A DNA stretch of 64,000 nucleotides. Source: Rugalucina vietnamica (Eukaryota > Mollusca > Bivalvia > Lucinida > Lucinidae). Shown one piece after another: positions 22,733 to 34,301 of this stretch. The stretch's first letter is position 1, and each line of letters opens with the position of its first letter. A program made the position numbers and the translations under genes. The DNA is taken from assembly GCA_964017185.1 (NCBI GenBank), contig OZ024870.1:26373621-26437620 (forward strand), given 5' to 3'. The notes under the pieces are model-generated. The model ran no database searches, had not been told where the DNA came from, and saw only the letters and a program-made list of their open reading frames with translations.

Positions 22733-23944
22733 TACTGGTATAGGTGTGTTATTACAACTGTGTAATAGTAGGTCAGTAGGAAATGTCTCCGGGGGTCACT
22801 GCGGTCAGTCTGTCCAGAATGACATGTAATAGCTTATGTATATGGCCCCAAACCAAATCATCAAGTACATGCTTCTGTGTTTACACAAGATAAATATAAA
22901 TACAAACACAGAAAACCACTTTGAACACTGATTTTCACAAAAAGAAAAAGATCAAAAAAGAAGCAAAAATTAGGAAAAGAGCCAAAATATAAATAAAAAC
23001 AAAAAAAAACTGTGCCGTTCATAAAAAAATCCTTCCCTCAAAAAATATTAATCCAAGCTTGAAATATGTAAAATATAGTCGTAATAATTTTATATCTAAT
23101 TATTTTTAATATATCTCATTTTTTGAAGCTTCTCTTTGATAATTTTTTAGCAATTTTCACTGATTCTTATAGTAAATATTTCCCTCATAATTTACAACAT
23201 AAATGCACACAAAAAATGTACCAAAATCTGAGCAACATTGACAGAGGCGGAAAAGGTAACAAAAGACTATTCAGGAAATGTTTCCTATATTGATCAGTAT
23301 ATCCATGTTTGTAAGCGAACTTACCATGATAAACATGATAAATAGTGAGAAAATAATTTTCTCACCCATACTTTCATATGTCAAAGCATTAAGCAATATT
23401 ATTGACAAATGATGGTAAATGTTTTTACTTTCATTTACAGATTTGAGAAAAATACAGACCAAGGTGATAGTTTGACATCTTTTGGCTTTTTTCAAAGAAA
23501 TTAAATCATTTTTTCATATTTAAATGGGCTGCCACTTTCTCCGCTTTGACAACTGATTTTAAGATGTTTGTATTTTTAAGCTGCTATTTGCCAGTTTGTA
23601 AAATAAAAGGAACAAATAAAAAAAAATAATAATACACCTTTGATTTAAAACTATTTTTAAGACTATTTGTGCACAATATTGATGTTACACCCATTACACT
23701 CAACATGTCCCCCAAACTTTTTCAATACTTCTTTGCTAAGCTCTTGATTGCTTTCCAATATTCTTTCCAAACTATGAAAAGAATTATATAGATGTGTTCT
23801 CATATCTTGGGTAAGATCTTCATCGGTGATAGGTTAACAATTGAAGTGTTATAAGTCCTTCATAGATTTTCAGGGTAGGAAGAATAACTTACCCATGTGA
23901 CTGATTGATTCTTTGTAGAGTTTTTACTAACTCATTGGAAATTA
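22733..23944. other. Intron stretch, nothing recognised
   Basis: Very AT-rich; no gene-like frame. Confidence 0.5.
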
Positions 23945-24640
23945 GTTAGGCATAGTCCGGCACAAAATCAGTTTGACCTGGAATTGTGGTATAAAGTTTT
24001 TTTCTTTACAGATTCGTGTAGTTTAGACATTGCCATTAATGATTCTGGATGATGACAGCCTGTCATCATTGAGCGTTTTGAGAAATTCAAGATGGCGTCC
24101 AAGATGTCAGAAAATAATGAAAATACATATACTATTGTACAATGTGCCCGTTAAAATGAATAAAAATACTATGTTTCTTCACAACAGTATCTGGTATTAT
24201 TATATATGACATAAGTTATTGTTCCCTGGTTTAAGGATCAAAAATGACATCCAAGATGGCCGCCAAGATAAGATTTCTTGACGAATACAAATCTCTGCAC
24301 AATATATACCTATTTGAACTTCCTATGCATATATATTTTGATTAATTAGGCCTGAAAATGAAATATTAAGTTTTGTTTTCTTTATAAATCCATGCATATA
24401 AGACCTTGTCAATAAATAATCCAACTTCTGACACCCTGTCAGCATTAAACAATTTGAGAAAATCAAGATGACATCTGAAAATAATTTTACGCAATGTTTT
24501 ATAGTTTTTCTCTAACAGAATGAAAAATGCTATTTTATCCTACTATTAAGTACATATTGACATATCTAACCAGGCGTGAGTACAATATGGAATCTAAGAT
24601 GGCTGTCAGATCACTTCACTGTATAGATGGCGCTCACACC
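23945..24640 (+). repeat. Left arm of a 6-kb inverted repeat
   Basis: Begins ATAGTCCGGCAC. It contains GATGATGACAGCCTGTCATC and a series of CAAGATGGC modules (TTCAAGATGGCGTCCAAGATG at 24090, CCAAGATGGCCGCC at 24253, TCAAGATGACATC near 24465, CTAAGATGGCTGTC near 24595). The modules are about 150-200 bp apart and are themselves similar. Confidence 0.8.
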
Positions 24641-24876
24641 GTCTGTCTGTTTACTGTGATTTGCTGTTACTGAGAACAAACAACAGCTTATTAAATCGTT
24701 AGGCTATGGTCTTACTTAAGATGCTTAATTTTATAAAGGAAGCAATGATATCCACAAACTAGTTGATACAGGCAAAATAAGTAAACATTTAAAATGTGTA
24801 AACATGTGTTTCAATTGAAAGTACTGACATAAACACATTTAAAAGCAGACAGATAAATAATATCCTTGTATACCAG

Positions 24877-24939
24877 ATAGTCACTTTTGTACTTCATGAA
24901 AATCTAAAAGGAGTTCCATTTGTTGCAGATGACACTGAT
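24877..24939 (+). CDS. Candidate 63-bp exon, function unknown
   Basis: An uninterrupted 21-codon stretch (core HENLKGVPFVADDTD) lies between an AG and a perfect donor GTAAGT. The preceding sequence CCTTGTATACCAG is a weak acceptor; a second acceptor-like TTGTTGCAG lies inside. Length divisible by three is consistent with an exon, but no family was recognised and it could be chance. It would be on the strand opposite to the receptor. Confidence 0.25.
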
Positions 24940-25077
24940 GTAAGTTTTTGTTACTTTAAATCTCAACACCTTACGATTCCTGGGTATGGTTTGAAAGCAA
25001 GAACTGTCATAAGCCGACAGACTTGGTATGAAAGAATGCTGAAATAACACCTGATTTAATTAATGCTCATGTTCTAT

Positions 25078-25703
25078 TATTGTCATCAAGGTTTTAAGTG
25101 TTGTTGATATGTTTTGTTATTTTTGTAGTTTTAAATTATTCTGCAATTTTGTGTTTGGGGAATTTGTATACTTTATATATTCTTCAGTACGTTCCTGACA
25201 CTCTGATTGTTCTTGTTGTTCTCATTATGATGACATAAAACACACACAAATCTCTGATCACAAATTTATTTACAACAAAAGGTATTTACATGCCAAACGA
25301 GTATTCCCTGATAATTGTCCATGTAGGTACATTTGAACAGGGGGGCAAGCCCCCTGCAAAGCTATGTATATTAATTCACAGTCACATCTTGCTATTTCTG
25401 CACAGCCATTCATATATTTAAAAATTCCTTGTTTTAGTTCTAATGTCAGAAAATATCCTCTTTTCACAATTTAGTTTTGCCAGTTTAAATACCCTATCCT
25501 TGCTTTTGTTTCCTCATACATGTCTTAAATTTTAATTTATCAACTTGAGGAAATAGTACAAAAATTTCATAATTTTACTTAATTTTAAATGTTATTCCTT
25601 GAGAATTACCCAAGGCAGTAACTTACAAATTGGTTTTGATTATAAAACTGTCAGATCAATAATTTTTGGTGGGAGCTTTTGCTTTAATAATTTCCTTGTT
25701 ATA
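25078..25703 (+). repeat. 626-bp direct repeat, copy 1
   Basis: Starts TATTGTCATCAAGG and ends TTCCTTGTTATA. It appears identical along its length to 27044-27669, offset 1966 bases. It contains a GC-rich hairpin GGGGGGCAAGCCCCC (25340). It is not flanked by TG...CA, a primer site or a reverse transcriptase, so it is not shown to be an LTR. Confidence 0.9.
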
Positions 25704-27043
25704 ATATTCCCTCTACTTTTAAATTGTGATGTCCTCATCACAAAGTTTTACTTTTTCATTTCTTCTATACTATCTTTAAATTTAATGCAATTAATTGGCT
25801 AAAGTTGACCAACAGTTTTTACAAGAGCCTGGCTAGTCTCATTGTGCATATTTTAATTCTAATTTATGACATTTATTACGCTTTCAACCTTCTTTTATTT
25901 TGTTTCTCTCAGCAATGCAACCTTGATTTATTTCAGTATTAACACCTCTTGTGAAAATACAATTTTTCTTCACTTATGAATGCCTCCCTCTTACACTATC
26001 TCACTGATTCACCATTTATCTTCATTATTTCAGTGATTTCTCAGTAGATATGTAATTCAGACACCATATAACTTTATTTGATTGACAAGCGGTCATTTAA
26101 TCATTGAATTTAGCATCATAAACTAGCTAGCCAGTCCTTAACGTAACTCTGTCATTTATTTTGGTCAATTTTAGTCAAATGCATTTGAGGATTAAAGTTA
26201 GTCTGCTGATACATTTGGAATGAGGAATGCCATGGAGTTTTCATTTTTTTTTTATTATTTTGCCTAAATTTTAGATCATTTTATTCCTCGAGATTTTACC
26301 TAAAAGTAAAACAAAATATAGAGATAAAAATAAAAAAGCTTAGAAAAAAATCAATGAAAGATGTCCACAACAATCCTCAGGCCCATACTAAGTACAACAA
26401 AACAGAAGTTTCAGTTATTCTCACCACCCTTATCCATGAGTATTCATTGTTTTAAATAAAATTTGTGTGTTTTAATATCACTATACTCTATATTCATATT
26501 TCATTTAGCACTTTATGAATACATGTTGTAGATTATTCAACATTGTTATTAAAATTAATTTTGTTTGAAATGCTTTTTAGAATTAATTATGTGATGGTAA
26601 CATTTTTTACTTATAAATTTATTCTGTTTGGTGCATATTGTGTTGACTGTGCAGAAATGTTATATTTAAACATACATACATGAATATGATAACATGTTAA
26701 TAAAATAAACAAAGTAGAAGAACACACAAATAACATCATTAAGTATTAAAAATTTCATATAAGCATAGGTTGTTTGATCAGTCCAAATTGTAGTACTTAA
26801 TCAAATAAATTGTTCTAATTTTTGTCCAGAAGAATTGTATGTAATTTTAGCATCAAATGGTCCTCTTCAGTCCAGTATGTTTAGTCCTCAATGTGTTGCA
26901 CATCATGAATCCATGAGATTTCCTAATAGTCCAAAAAGAAAGTTTTTTGTAGATCTCCAATCACCATTCTGTTTCTTTTTCTTTCCTTTGTTCCTGGGAT
27001 CTGGAAACAGCCAAAAGGTGTTTCCAACCGCGGATTTCCACCA
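25704..27043. other. Spacer between the two 626-bp copies
   Basis: AT-rich. No reverse transcriptase, integrase or transposase motif was seen. The 109-codon frame at 26835 runs into the second repeat copy and has no recognised domain. Confidence 0.5.
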
Positions 27044-27669
27044 TATTGTCATCAAGGTTTTAAGTGTTGTTGATATGTTTTGTTATTTTTGTAGTTTTAA
27101 ATTATTCTGCAATTTTGTGTTTGGGGAATTTGTATACTTTATATATTCTTCAGTACGTTCCTGACACTCTGATTGTTCTTGTTGTTCTCATTATGATGAC
27201 ATAAAACACACACAAATCTCTGATCACAAATTTATTTACAACAAAAGGTATTTACATGCCAAACGAGTATTCCCTGATAATTGTCCATGTAGGTACATTT
27301 GAACAGGGGGGCAAGCCCCCTGCAAAGCTATGTATATTAATTCACAGTCACATCTTGCTATTTCTGCACAGCCATTCATATATTTAAAAATTCCTTGTTT
27401 TAGTTCTAATGTCAGAAAATATCCTCTTTTCACAATTTAGTTTTGCCAGTTTAAATACCCTATCCTTGCTTTTGTTTCCTCATACATGTCTTAAATTTTA
27501 ATTTATCAACTTGAGGAAATAGTACAAAAATTTCATAATTTTACTTAATTTTAAATGTTATTCCTTGAGAATTACCCAAGGCAGTAACTTACAAATTGGT
27601 TTTGATTATAAAACTGTCAGATCAATAATTTTTGGTGGGAGCTTTTGCTTTAATAATTTCCTTGTTATA
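27044..27669 (+). repeat. 626-bp direct repeat, copy 2
   Basis: As copy 1; boundaries are sharp, with unrelated flanks on both sides. Confidence 0.9.
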
Positions 27670-29319
27670 TAAGGGTTGGTTACTATTGCACGCTTCCATA
27701 CTTTGACCTCCTAAATAAGTGAAATTGTCAGTCATGCCCATACGTCAGCATGTTTTAAAATCAGATCTGCCAAATATGTTGCAAGAGTCATTATGGTGGC
27801 TGACAAATGAGACCAAACTTTCTTATTGGTTCTTATTGATTTATGTCTTGTGGGTGTTGAATTCTTGTGCTGTTATCACCTTATTTGTGTTTTCATATTT
27901 TTAGTCAAGTTTGGGTTGCTGAGTGGCCACCTATTGTGGAAAATGGCTGTCCGTTCGGCTTACAATATGTTTTCTTAGTATAAGTATTTGATTGTTAATT
28001 TAGTTTTTTTTTCCACCTCGTTTTTGGAGTAGGAATTCCTTTCCCTGGTTGTTGCCTACTTTTAACTGTACCTCTTGATGACCACCAGACCACCTTCTTA
28101 AATCAAATCAATAGCATTTCTGAAGTGAAAGTCATAGCGCCGCATAGCGCTGTGGTTGGGCTTAGGCTTTTAGGAAATAAATAATACAACACGGTGAGAT
28201 AAATGGTTTTTAGACTGCGTCATTAGCTGCATAATTGTGGTTTTATTGCATCTGCTTACAGCATTGATATAAGAGCTCAACTTTTTGGATGTAACAATTT
28301 TCCTAGGATTGTGTAATCATGTCTGTTAATTGTCATTAATATAATTCTAAAGCGTGTACCTTAACCTGGTATACCACTTGATCAGATTTTCATGCTCTGT
28401 TGACTTTGACAATATTTATGTCACGGCTATCACTAAGGTGTGTATTTCTGCACCTTTATTAGACAGCATGGTGTGAATCTGTAAATGGTAATTTCCCCAG
28501 GACATTGATATATATTGTACAGTATGCTACCTGTAGTTCATTAAAATTTTCGTAGATATTTTGCATTTAAGTGTGTTTCCTGTAACACCGATATCTGCAG
28601 ATATAGATACTTAGATATGAAAGGCTTTGGCTAAAGCACCAGTTGTACACATGACCTACACTGTGTGTTGTAATTATTTGTCTTCCATTGCAGTTGCAAA
28701 ATCGTCAGTGGCATTCTTATCATCAATGCTGTTGATTTTTGACAGTATATATCTTCTAGATCTGAACCCTGTCCATTTGTTCTGAAGCTATATAAATCAA
28801 TATACTTTCAGTAAAAGTAGCTAAGCTAGAGTATATAGCAAGTCATACCCATTACGACCTATAAGAAAAAAACTGTACCAAAGTCTCCACTATGTACTTA
28901 ATATATTAGCTAGTTTCTTGGCTTTATTTGTGTGGAGGAAATGCATCTGGTTATATTGGTATTCAGTTCAAGCGAACGTGACTTCATTTATACTATTATA
29001 CATCTTATAAATACCAATTTGATGATATACATTTATCATGCCGCTGATGAATCTATGAATGAATGACAATGCTATTTTCATCACCTTTTTAACACTGTGG
29101 CCATTTAGTATGGACCCTTTTCATAATATGTGTAAAATAAACTGAAATTATATTTTAATAGAATAACAGCACTGCATTGTGTTAAATCTGCACTTTTAAT
29201 AGCTCCAAAGATAGTTCAAAGCCATTAATAAAATATATACAACAAAGAATATGCTTAGGTGAATCATGTGGTATTTTGTGTCTATTTTACAAAATTATAT
29301 ACAAAAAGAGAAGAAATTG
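27670..29319. other. Inside of the 6-kb inverted repeat, nothing recognised
   Basis: AT-rich, no supported gene. Confidence 0.5.
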
Positions 29320-29996
29320 TGGAGTTGTTTTTCTGGTGGTCATTTTGGATGCCATCTTAAGTATGATAATTTTACAGCTTGCAAAAATATATAAGCTTCA
29401 ATGGACTATAACTTCCCTTCAAGATTTGATCAAGATGCAAACAAACATTCAAACAAACATTCACTTTCAGATCCGTGTAATTGACTCTAAAGTTGGAAAT
29501 CTGTATCTGGTAGACATTTTGGATGCCATCTTGAATTTCTGACAAGGCTCAATGATGTCATGAGTTCATAATTTTAATTCTTTAATGTCGGTGTCTAATC
29601 CCTAAGAAGCACAAATATTTATACAGTATAAATATATGGTTAAACAATTAAAATCTTCAAACAGCTTATTTTGGCAGCCATCTTGGATGTCATCCTTGGT
29701 TTTCAAACCAGAAATCATTAACTGAAGACAGCTGAATTTATACCTAATAAAGTTGTGAGGCAACATAGCATTTTCATTCATTTTATGGACAAACTGTATA
29801 GCAGACCATATGTATTTTCATCATTTTAGACATCTTGGACGCCATCTTGAATTTCTCAAAATGCTCAATGATGACAAGCTGTCATCATCCAGAATCTTGA
29901 ATGGCAATGTCTTACCTACAAGAATCCATCAAGAGAAAAACTTTATACCCGACTTCCAGGTCCATCGAAAATATGCCATATTCGTGCCGGACTAGC
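29320..29996 (-). repeat. Right arm of the 6-kb inverted repeat
   Basis: The reverse complement follows the left arm in order: AGTCCGGCAC at the outer end (29990), CATTGCCATT, GATTCTGGATGATGACAGC, TTCAAGATGGCGTCCAAGATG, then further modules with GATGACATCCAAGATGGC and TCAAGATGGCATCCAAAATG. By eye 75-85% alike in the best parts. Confidence 0.8.
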
Positions 29997-30433
29997 AAGT
30001 AAAGAAAGAAGTTGAAACTGATCTCCATATAAAATCTTGGTACATGATTTCTTCACAATGGAAAGTGGCAAAGTCTGTTGAGTCCACAATGGCCAACCCT
30101 AATATACTAATCATTTTCCTTTTGTAAACCTATCACATGAAGATCGAAATGAAGATAAAGGAAGGTAACTTGCTATGTTCCTAACCAACTTCTTAAAGGA
30201 TTTCATAGTTCATTTCATGAAGTTTTGAAGCTTATCTTCCCAGTGATCTTCACCACAATATAAAACAATCAGGAATCTTTTGTCATGTCAACACCATTTG
30301 AGAAGTTCCTTAAGAAGTTGTTTGAGAAGTTATAAAACCATCTATGAAATGGTTTTCTATACCCTCATTTCTAACAACATTAGAAAGTTTAGATTTTTTG
30401 TTGATGCTCTGGATTTAACTACGGACATAATGA
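29997..30433. other. Stretch between inverted repeat and transposase remnant
   Basis: Contains GTCATGTCAACACC with AAGAAGTTGTTTGAGAAGTT (30277-30335), repeated at 31268-31315, so both sides of the remnant share an element. Possibly decayed parts of the same transposon. Confidence 0.4.
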
Positions 30434-30667
30434 TGGATATATTATAAGATCAGTAATGGTGATGTTATAGTTTATATGGACAACTTTCGATTTGACCATG
30501 GAAGAAAAACAGAACCTCAGCTGAGCAAAAAGTGCTTGCAAATATATAGGAATGTTTCTCTAGTTCTTCAGCCGATATATCATCCACATGTGAATACATG
30601 TGAATACTGTTTTAGTGTTTTGAAATCATATCTATATGATCATGAGGAATATGCATTATGTAACTAG
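30434..30667 (+). pseudogene. Fragment of a DDE transposase (IS630/Tc1-type core)
   Basis: The open frame reads GDVIVYMDNFRFDHGR near its start and PIYHPHVNTCEYCFSVLK near its end. This matches the pattern of DDE_3 transposases: a catalytic Asp in xxDN followed by a His, then YxPxxNxxExxFxxxK with the catalytic Glu. Forty residues separate the Asp and Glu. The frame is closed by stops on both sides; the first catalytic Asp and the DNA-binding part are absent, so it is a dead remnant. No terminal repeats could be assigned. Confidence 0.5.
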
Positions 30668-30741
30668 AAATTTTCAGAGTATCTCCATGGGGAAGGGACT
30701 TGCAAAACAAAACCTTTATTGACTATACAATCATTTAATTT

Positions 30742-30978
30742 GAGACACTTCATGAGAAAACAAATACTTCACATATGAGGAAACAAAGGCGCAGACCAGG
30801 TGCACAGCAACTGTGAAGCTGATCAACGCCTTTTTGTTTTCAATACATGGATATTACAATTCTTCTATGTCCTAAATTCAAAATTTCCAGTCTCTGGCCA
30901 TCTTCTGTGCTTGTACAGCTTGGTTTGTGTGGAACCTGATCGGAGACCACATTGTTGTTTTTTCTCATGATGCAGCTC
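30742..30978 (+). mobile_element. MITE family A, forward copy, diverged
   Basis: Target duplication ATTT on both sides despite many changes in the palindrome (CAGGTGCACAGCAACTGTGAAGC). Confidence 0.85.
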
Positions 30979-31476
30979 ATTTGAAATAACTTCACATAGA
31001 ATCAATCAGTCACCTGAGAAAGTTATTCTTCTTTACCCTGAAAACCTGTGAAGGACTTATCACACTTCCATTGTTAACCTATTACCAATGAAGATCTCAC
31101 CCAAGATATGGGAACACATCTATATGATTCGTTTCATAGTTTGGAAAGAATATTGGAAGGCAATCAAGAACTTAGAAAAAAAGTATTAACAATGTTTGGG
31201 GGACATGTTGAGTTTAATGGGTGTAACCCAACACATAAACTCCCCTGGCCAAATCTAACTCTATTGTCATGTCAACACCTTGTGAGAACTTGCTTAAGAA
31301 GTTGTTTAAGAGGTTAACAAAGAAAGTATGAAATCAACTTGGTGGGCTATGAATGAATATAAATGGTTCATTTGATAGTTCAACAAAAGGATTAGAAAGA
31401 AATACCTTAGTTGTTTGGGGGACATGGTGTGTGGAGCAGCCATAAGAGTTTGAAGATTTTGACTCTCTTGTTCTGC
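30979..31476. other. Stretch between A and E MITEs
   Basis: Holds the second copy of GTCATGTCAACACC...AAGAAGTTGTTTAAGAGGTT. No gene. Confidence 0.4.
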
Positions 31477-31688
31477 TTAACTCATTTAAGTCTGCCTTTT
31501 TATGGGACATGGGCAAACAGTGGACACTGCAGAATGTGGCGTCCCATCTATGGCTTTTCTGTTTGCTTGGAAAAATTTCACAGAAAAAATGAATATAAAC
31601 TGAAAATCATTCCTGATGCCCCTAAAAATGAAAGTGGACTCATCCAAATGATAATGATGGGTGAATCCATTCGTCAATAATGGGTTAA
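31477..31688. mobile_element. MITE family E, copy next to the receptor 5' exon
   Basis: Bounded by TTAACTCATT and AATGGGTTAA. Shares GGGACAT(G/A)GGCAAACAGT, TCACTCC/TCATTCC TGA(T/C)..CCCC and GAAAGTGGACT with 42880-43109. The hairpin is partly lost. The right end is 12 bases from the exon's splice donor. Confidence 0.8.
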
Positions 31689-31699
31689 ACTACCCTTAC

Positions 31700-31923
31700 C
31701 ATTTTACAAAGAGGTCTCCAAACAGACAGGTGAACACATCACTGGTGGGGTCCATCCTGGGCCTGGGCGGGAACATATGGGGCCCAGCCATCGGTGGTGG
31801 TGGCCCCTGGTGGTGGTGGTAGCCCATGTGTGGGGCGTGAGGTGGGTACTGAGGTGGGGGGATGGGGTGACCCCCGTAGTCCGGAAACATCATATCTCCA
31901 AAATTTCTCTCAATGTTTAACAT
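31700..31923 (-). CDS. NR1J: Nuclear receptor (NR1J/HR96-like), candidate 5' coding exon
   Basis: This exon would encode the disordered N-terminal (A/B) region of a nuclear receptor. It reads from an ATG at 31923 for 74 codons plus two bases. A TGA lies directly before the ATG in frame, so this is the first possible start. The peptide is rich in Pro, His, Met and Gly (PPPQYPPHAPHMGYHHHQ), as expected of a low-complexity activation region. The exon ends at a strong donor, ATG/GTAAGG, with intron from 31699 downward. It leaves two bases (TG), which is the phase needed by the zinc-finger exon at 4697, where the joined codon would be TGT (Cys). No other GT in the exon's 3' part gives that phase. 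No transcript is available, so membership of the same gene is inferred from strand, phase and composition. It could be the exon of a separate gene or an alternative first exon. A family E MITE ends 12 bases beyond the donor. Confidence 0.55.
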
Positions 31924-32395
31924 TCACAAAAATTATCAACTCGCTGGAATTTTTCCGTTAATGTTTTTAATTATCCATTTTAGTGTTAAATGAATTTAAT
32001 ATGAAATCACCAACAAAACTGATAAAATCCAGATTTATAAAATGTAACAAGCGGCTTCCTTACTTCTTTAGCGGATTGCCGCAACATATGTACTATTCTC
32101 ATACAATTCTTTTTTGCAAAAGGATAATAAAAGATCAATACATACAACTTATGTCAGAGCATGTAAAAAGAAAATAGAGAGTTATGTATTTAATACACTA
32201 ATTCACCAAATAAGTTTTCCAAATTGTCCACTATAAACTGTCAAAATATTAACCACCAGTCTATCTACCACTGCACTTGGTGTGTACTGGACTCATTGAA
32301 CCACACCATAGGAAAAACTTCAAAATGAGGCTCCTAATAAAACCAATGTGACAGTTTAAGCATTAGCTATTCTACAGCCCATAGTCATCATTATT
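31924..32395. other. Sequence upstream of the receptor 5' exon
   Basis: Would hold the 5' UTR or an upstream intron and possibly a promoter. TGA precedes the ATG in frame. No TATA box or CpG island is evident; an AG at ATTCCAG (31951-31957) could be an acceptor for a spliced leader exon. Confidence 0.35.
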
Positions 32396-32632
32396 GGTGC
32401 CACATCATGAGAAAACTGGATGTATTGCCTATGCGAAAGCAAAGGCTCAGATCAGCTTCGCATCAACTGCGAAGCTGATCAGCATCTTTGTTTTCGCTAC
32501 ATGGATAGTGCAATCCCTCTTCTTCTTAAATTCAAAATTTCAAGCTTCTAGCCTGCTTCTGTGACTGTACAACTCAGTTTGTGTCAGACCTGGTCGGAAA
32601 CCCCGAAGACCGGTTTTCTCACGTTGTGGCTC
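32396..32632 (+). mobile_element. MITE family A, forward copy
   Basis: GCCACATCATGAG...ACGTTGTGGCTC. Palindrome TTCGCATCAACTGCGAA with one tip change. No clear target duplication. Confidence 0.85.
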
Positions 32633-33679
32633 ATCGAGCTGTAAATATAATCAAACTGTCGAGGTCACTACGTACAGTACAATCCAGTTAGCCAATCACA
32701 ACACGCCTTCGAGCAATTGTATATAAAATCTCCGCCTACCACAGAATAGTCTATGTTTGATATACACATCCTTTGCAAAATTAATGGCATACATTTGTTC
32801 GCAGGAAGAGCAATTTTATTATTATTATTTTGATTGATTTTGCCTTGGAAAGACATTAAACCAGGAACATATGCATTCAGTGCTGCAGATTCATTGACAC
32901 CATAAATTCTCTTGATATTTAAAACCTTCAGTTTTGCGATGCAAAAATGAAGAAGCAAAACAGATATCCCTACAGTACAGTTTCAAAAAGATGGTGCATG
33001 TTTTTGAGTGTGTGTTTTTTTAAGTCATGTAGATGATATTTAAGAAAAATAATTTTACTGCATCTGCCCGACCATATCATGCGTTAATCAACGATTATTC
33101 ACAGTAAAGTAAAATTATGTTGATTCTTAAGAAATGCTAATACTTTTAATTAAAGAATCTTTTGCAGTGGACTCATTCCCCACGGACTTGAATGTTTACA
33201 TGCTACGTCACAAAAACGCAATCTTTTGAGCAATATTTCTTTACAGTAAATTACTGTTTCAACGGGGAAAACGATAATGTTGTGTTGGATATAAGCTGAA
33301 TGTTATTCATGTATTTCAATATCATCAAGTCTATTGTCTATTAGCCACTTTAACACAATGGTCAGTGTACTTTTTTGTATATATAATAACGTAAATTATT
33401 TGTATATAATGCCTGTTTTTTTTTTTAATTACTTTATTTGAGGTTAGTGTTGAGTGTGAGTTTGAATCTGTATCATTTTGTTTCAATCGTTCAACTGCTT
33501 GATGATTTGTCGAGTTTTGTGTAAATTTGTAATTGTTTTTCATTTCATTTTGTAGCTTAGTAAGGGCCACAAGGAAGATTAGTATATACTTTATCTTCGT
33601 TAAATAAAGTCGATTATTATTATTAGTAGTAGAAGTGGAAACGCACAGGCTTCGCTTCAAATGTTGAGGCTTTTTTAAT
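32633..33679. other. AT-rich stretch, nothing recognised
   Basis: Two long open frames on the minus strand (32668-32958, 33331-33816) show no domain; the second runs into an A fragment. Confidence 0.5.
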
Positions 33680-33748
33680 AGGATGCATAGCTGATCTGCG
33701 CCTTTGTTTTCGCATAAGCAAATTGTTGGTTTTCTGGTGTGGCGGCTC
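33680..33748 (-). mobile_element. MITE family A, terminal fragment
   Basis: AGCTGATCTGCGCCTTTG, then ATTGTTGGTTTTCTGG and GGCGGCTC: the right third of a reverse copy. Confidence 0.8.
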
Positions 33749-34080
33749 ATTTGTGAATAATTTTTATAATGATTTAGGCTTTCGTCTTCACTATATTGGC
33801 TTCCAACTCTGGGCATTACAAAAGCTTTGGCCCTGGTTGTAAGACGGTAACCAGAAAATCATGGAAAATATAGGATGAAACCCATTTAAGGTAAGATAAA
33901 AAGTTAAGGTCATTCTTTACCTATTGCAAATACACCATGTGTTGGGAAGCCTGTGTGTTGTATTTGAGAAGCTTCGTGACCGTGAAGCCTGTACGTTCAT
34001 ACTGACCAGTGTGCCATTTGCATTTTGTTCTTACACATGCTTACAGCATTTAGCTATAAGCACAGGTCTACTGGATAAAT
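33749..34080. other. Stretch without recognised content
   Basis: No repeat or gene seen. Confidence 0.4.
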
Positions 34081-34301
34081 GAGCCGTATCATGAGAAAAC
34101 CGAATTTATGCCTATGCGAAAACAAAGGCGCAGATCAGCTGTGCAGTAACTGCACAGCTGATCAACGCATTTGTTTTCGCTTCTCAGATAGTACAATCAC
34201 TCTTCTATTTAATTCCAAAATCTCAAGCTGTTAGCATTCTTCTGTGACCATACAGGCCGTGGTCGGAACTCCTGAAGACCAGTTTCCTCGCGTTGCGGCT
34301 C
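34081..34301 (+). mobile_element. MITE family A, forward copy
   Basis: Target duplication AAAT on both sides. Palindrome of the GTGCAGTAACTGCAC type. A small deletion removes TTTGTGTCGGACC from the body. Confidence 0.9.

Larger units (their letters stand above)
4698..31699 (-). other. Inferred 27.0-kb intron of the nuclear receptor gene
   Basis: The interval runs from donor GTAAGG (31699) to acceptor TTTTCAG (4698) on the minus strand. It holds at least ten A copies, five D copies, C foldbacks, SINEs and a 6-kb inverted-repeat structure. No further receptor exon was found in it. The intron is real only if the 31.7-kb exon belongs to the gene. Confidence 0.5.

Noticed and set aside
25078..27669. 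LTR retrotransposon
   Set aside because: Direct repeats are present, but there is no TG...CA edge, primer-binding site, polypurine tract or reverse transcriptase between them.
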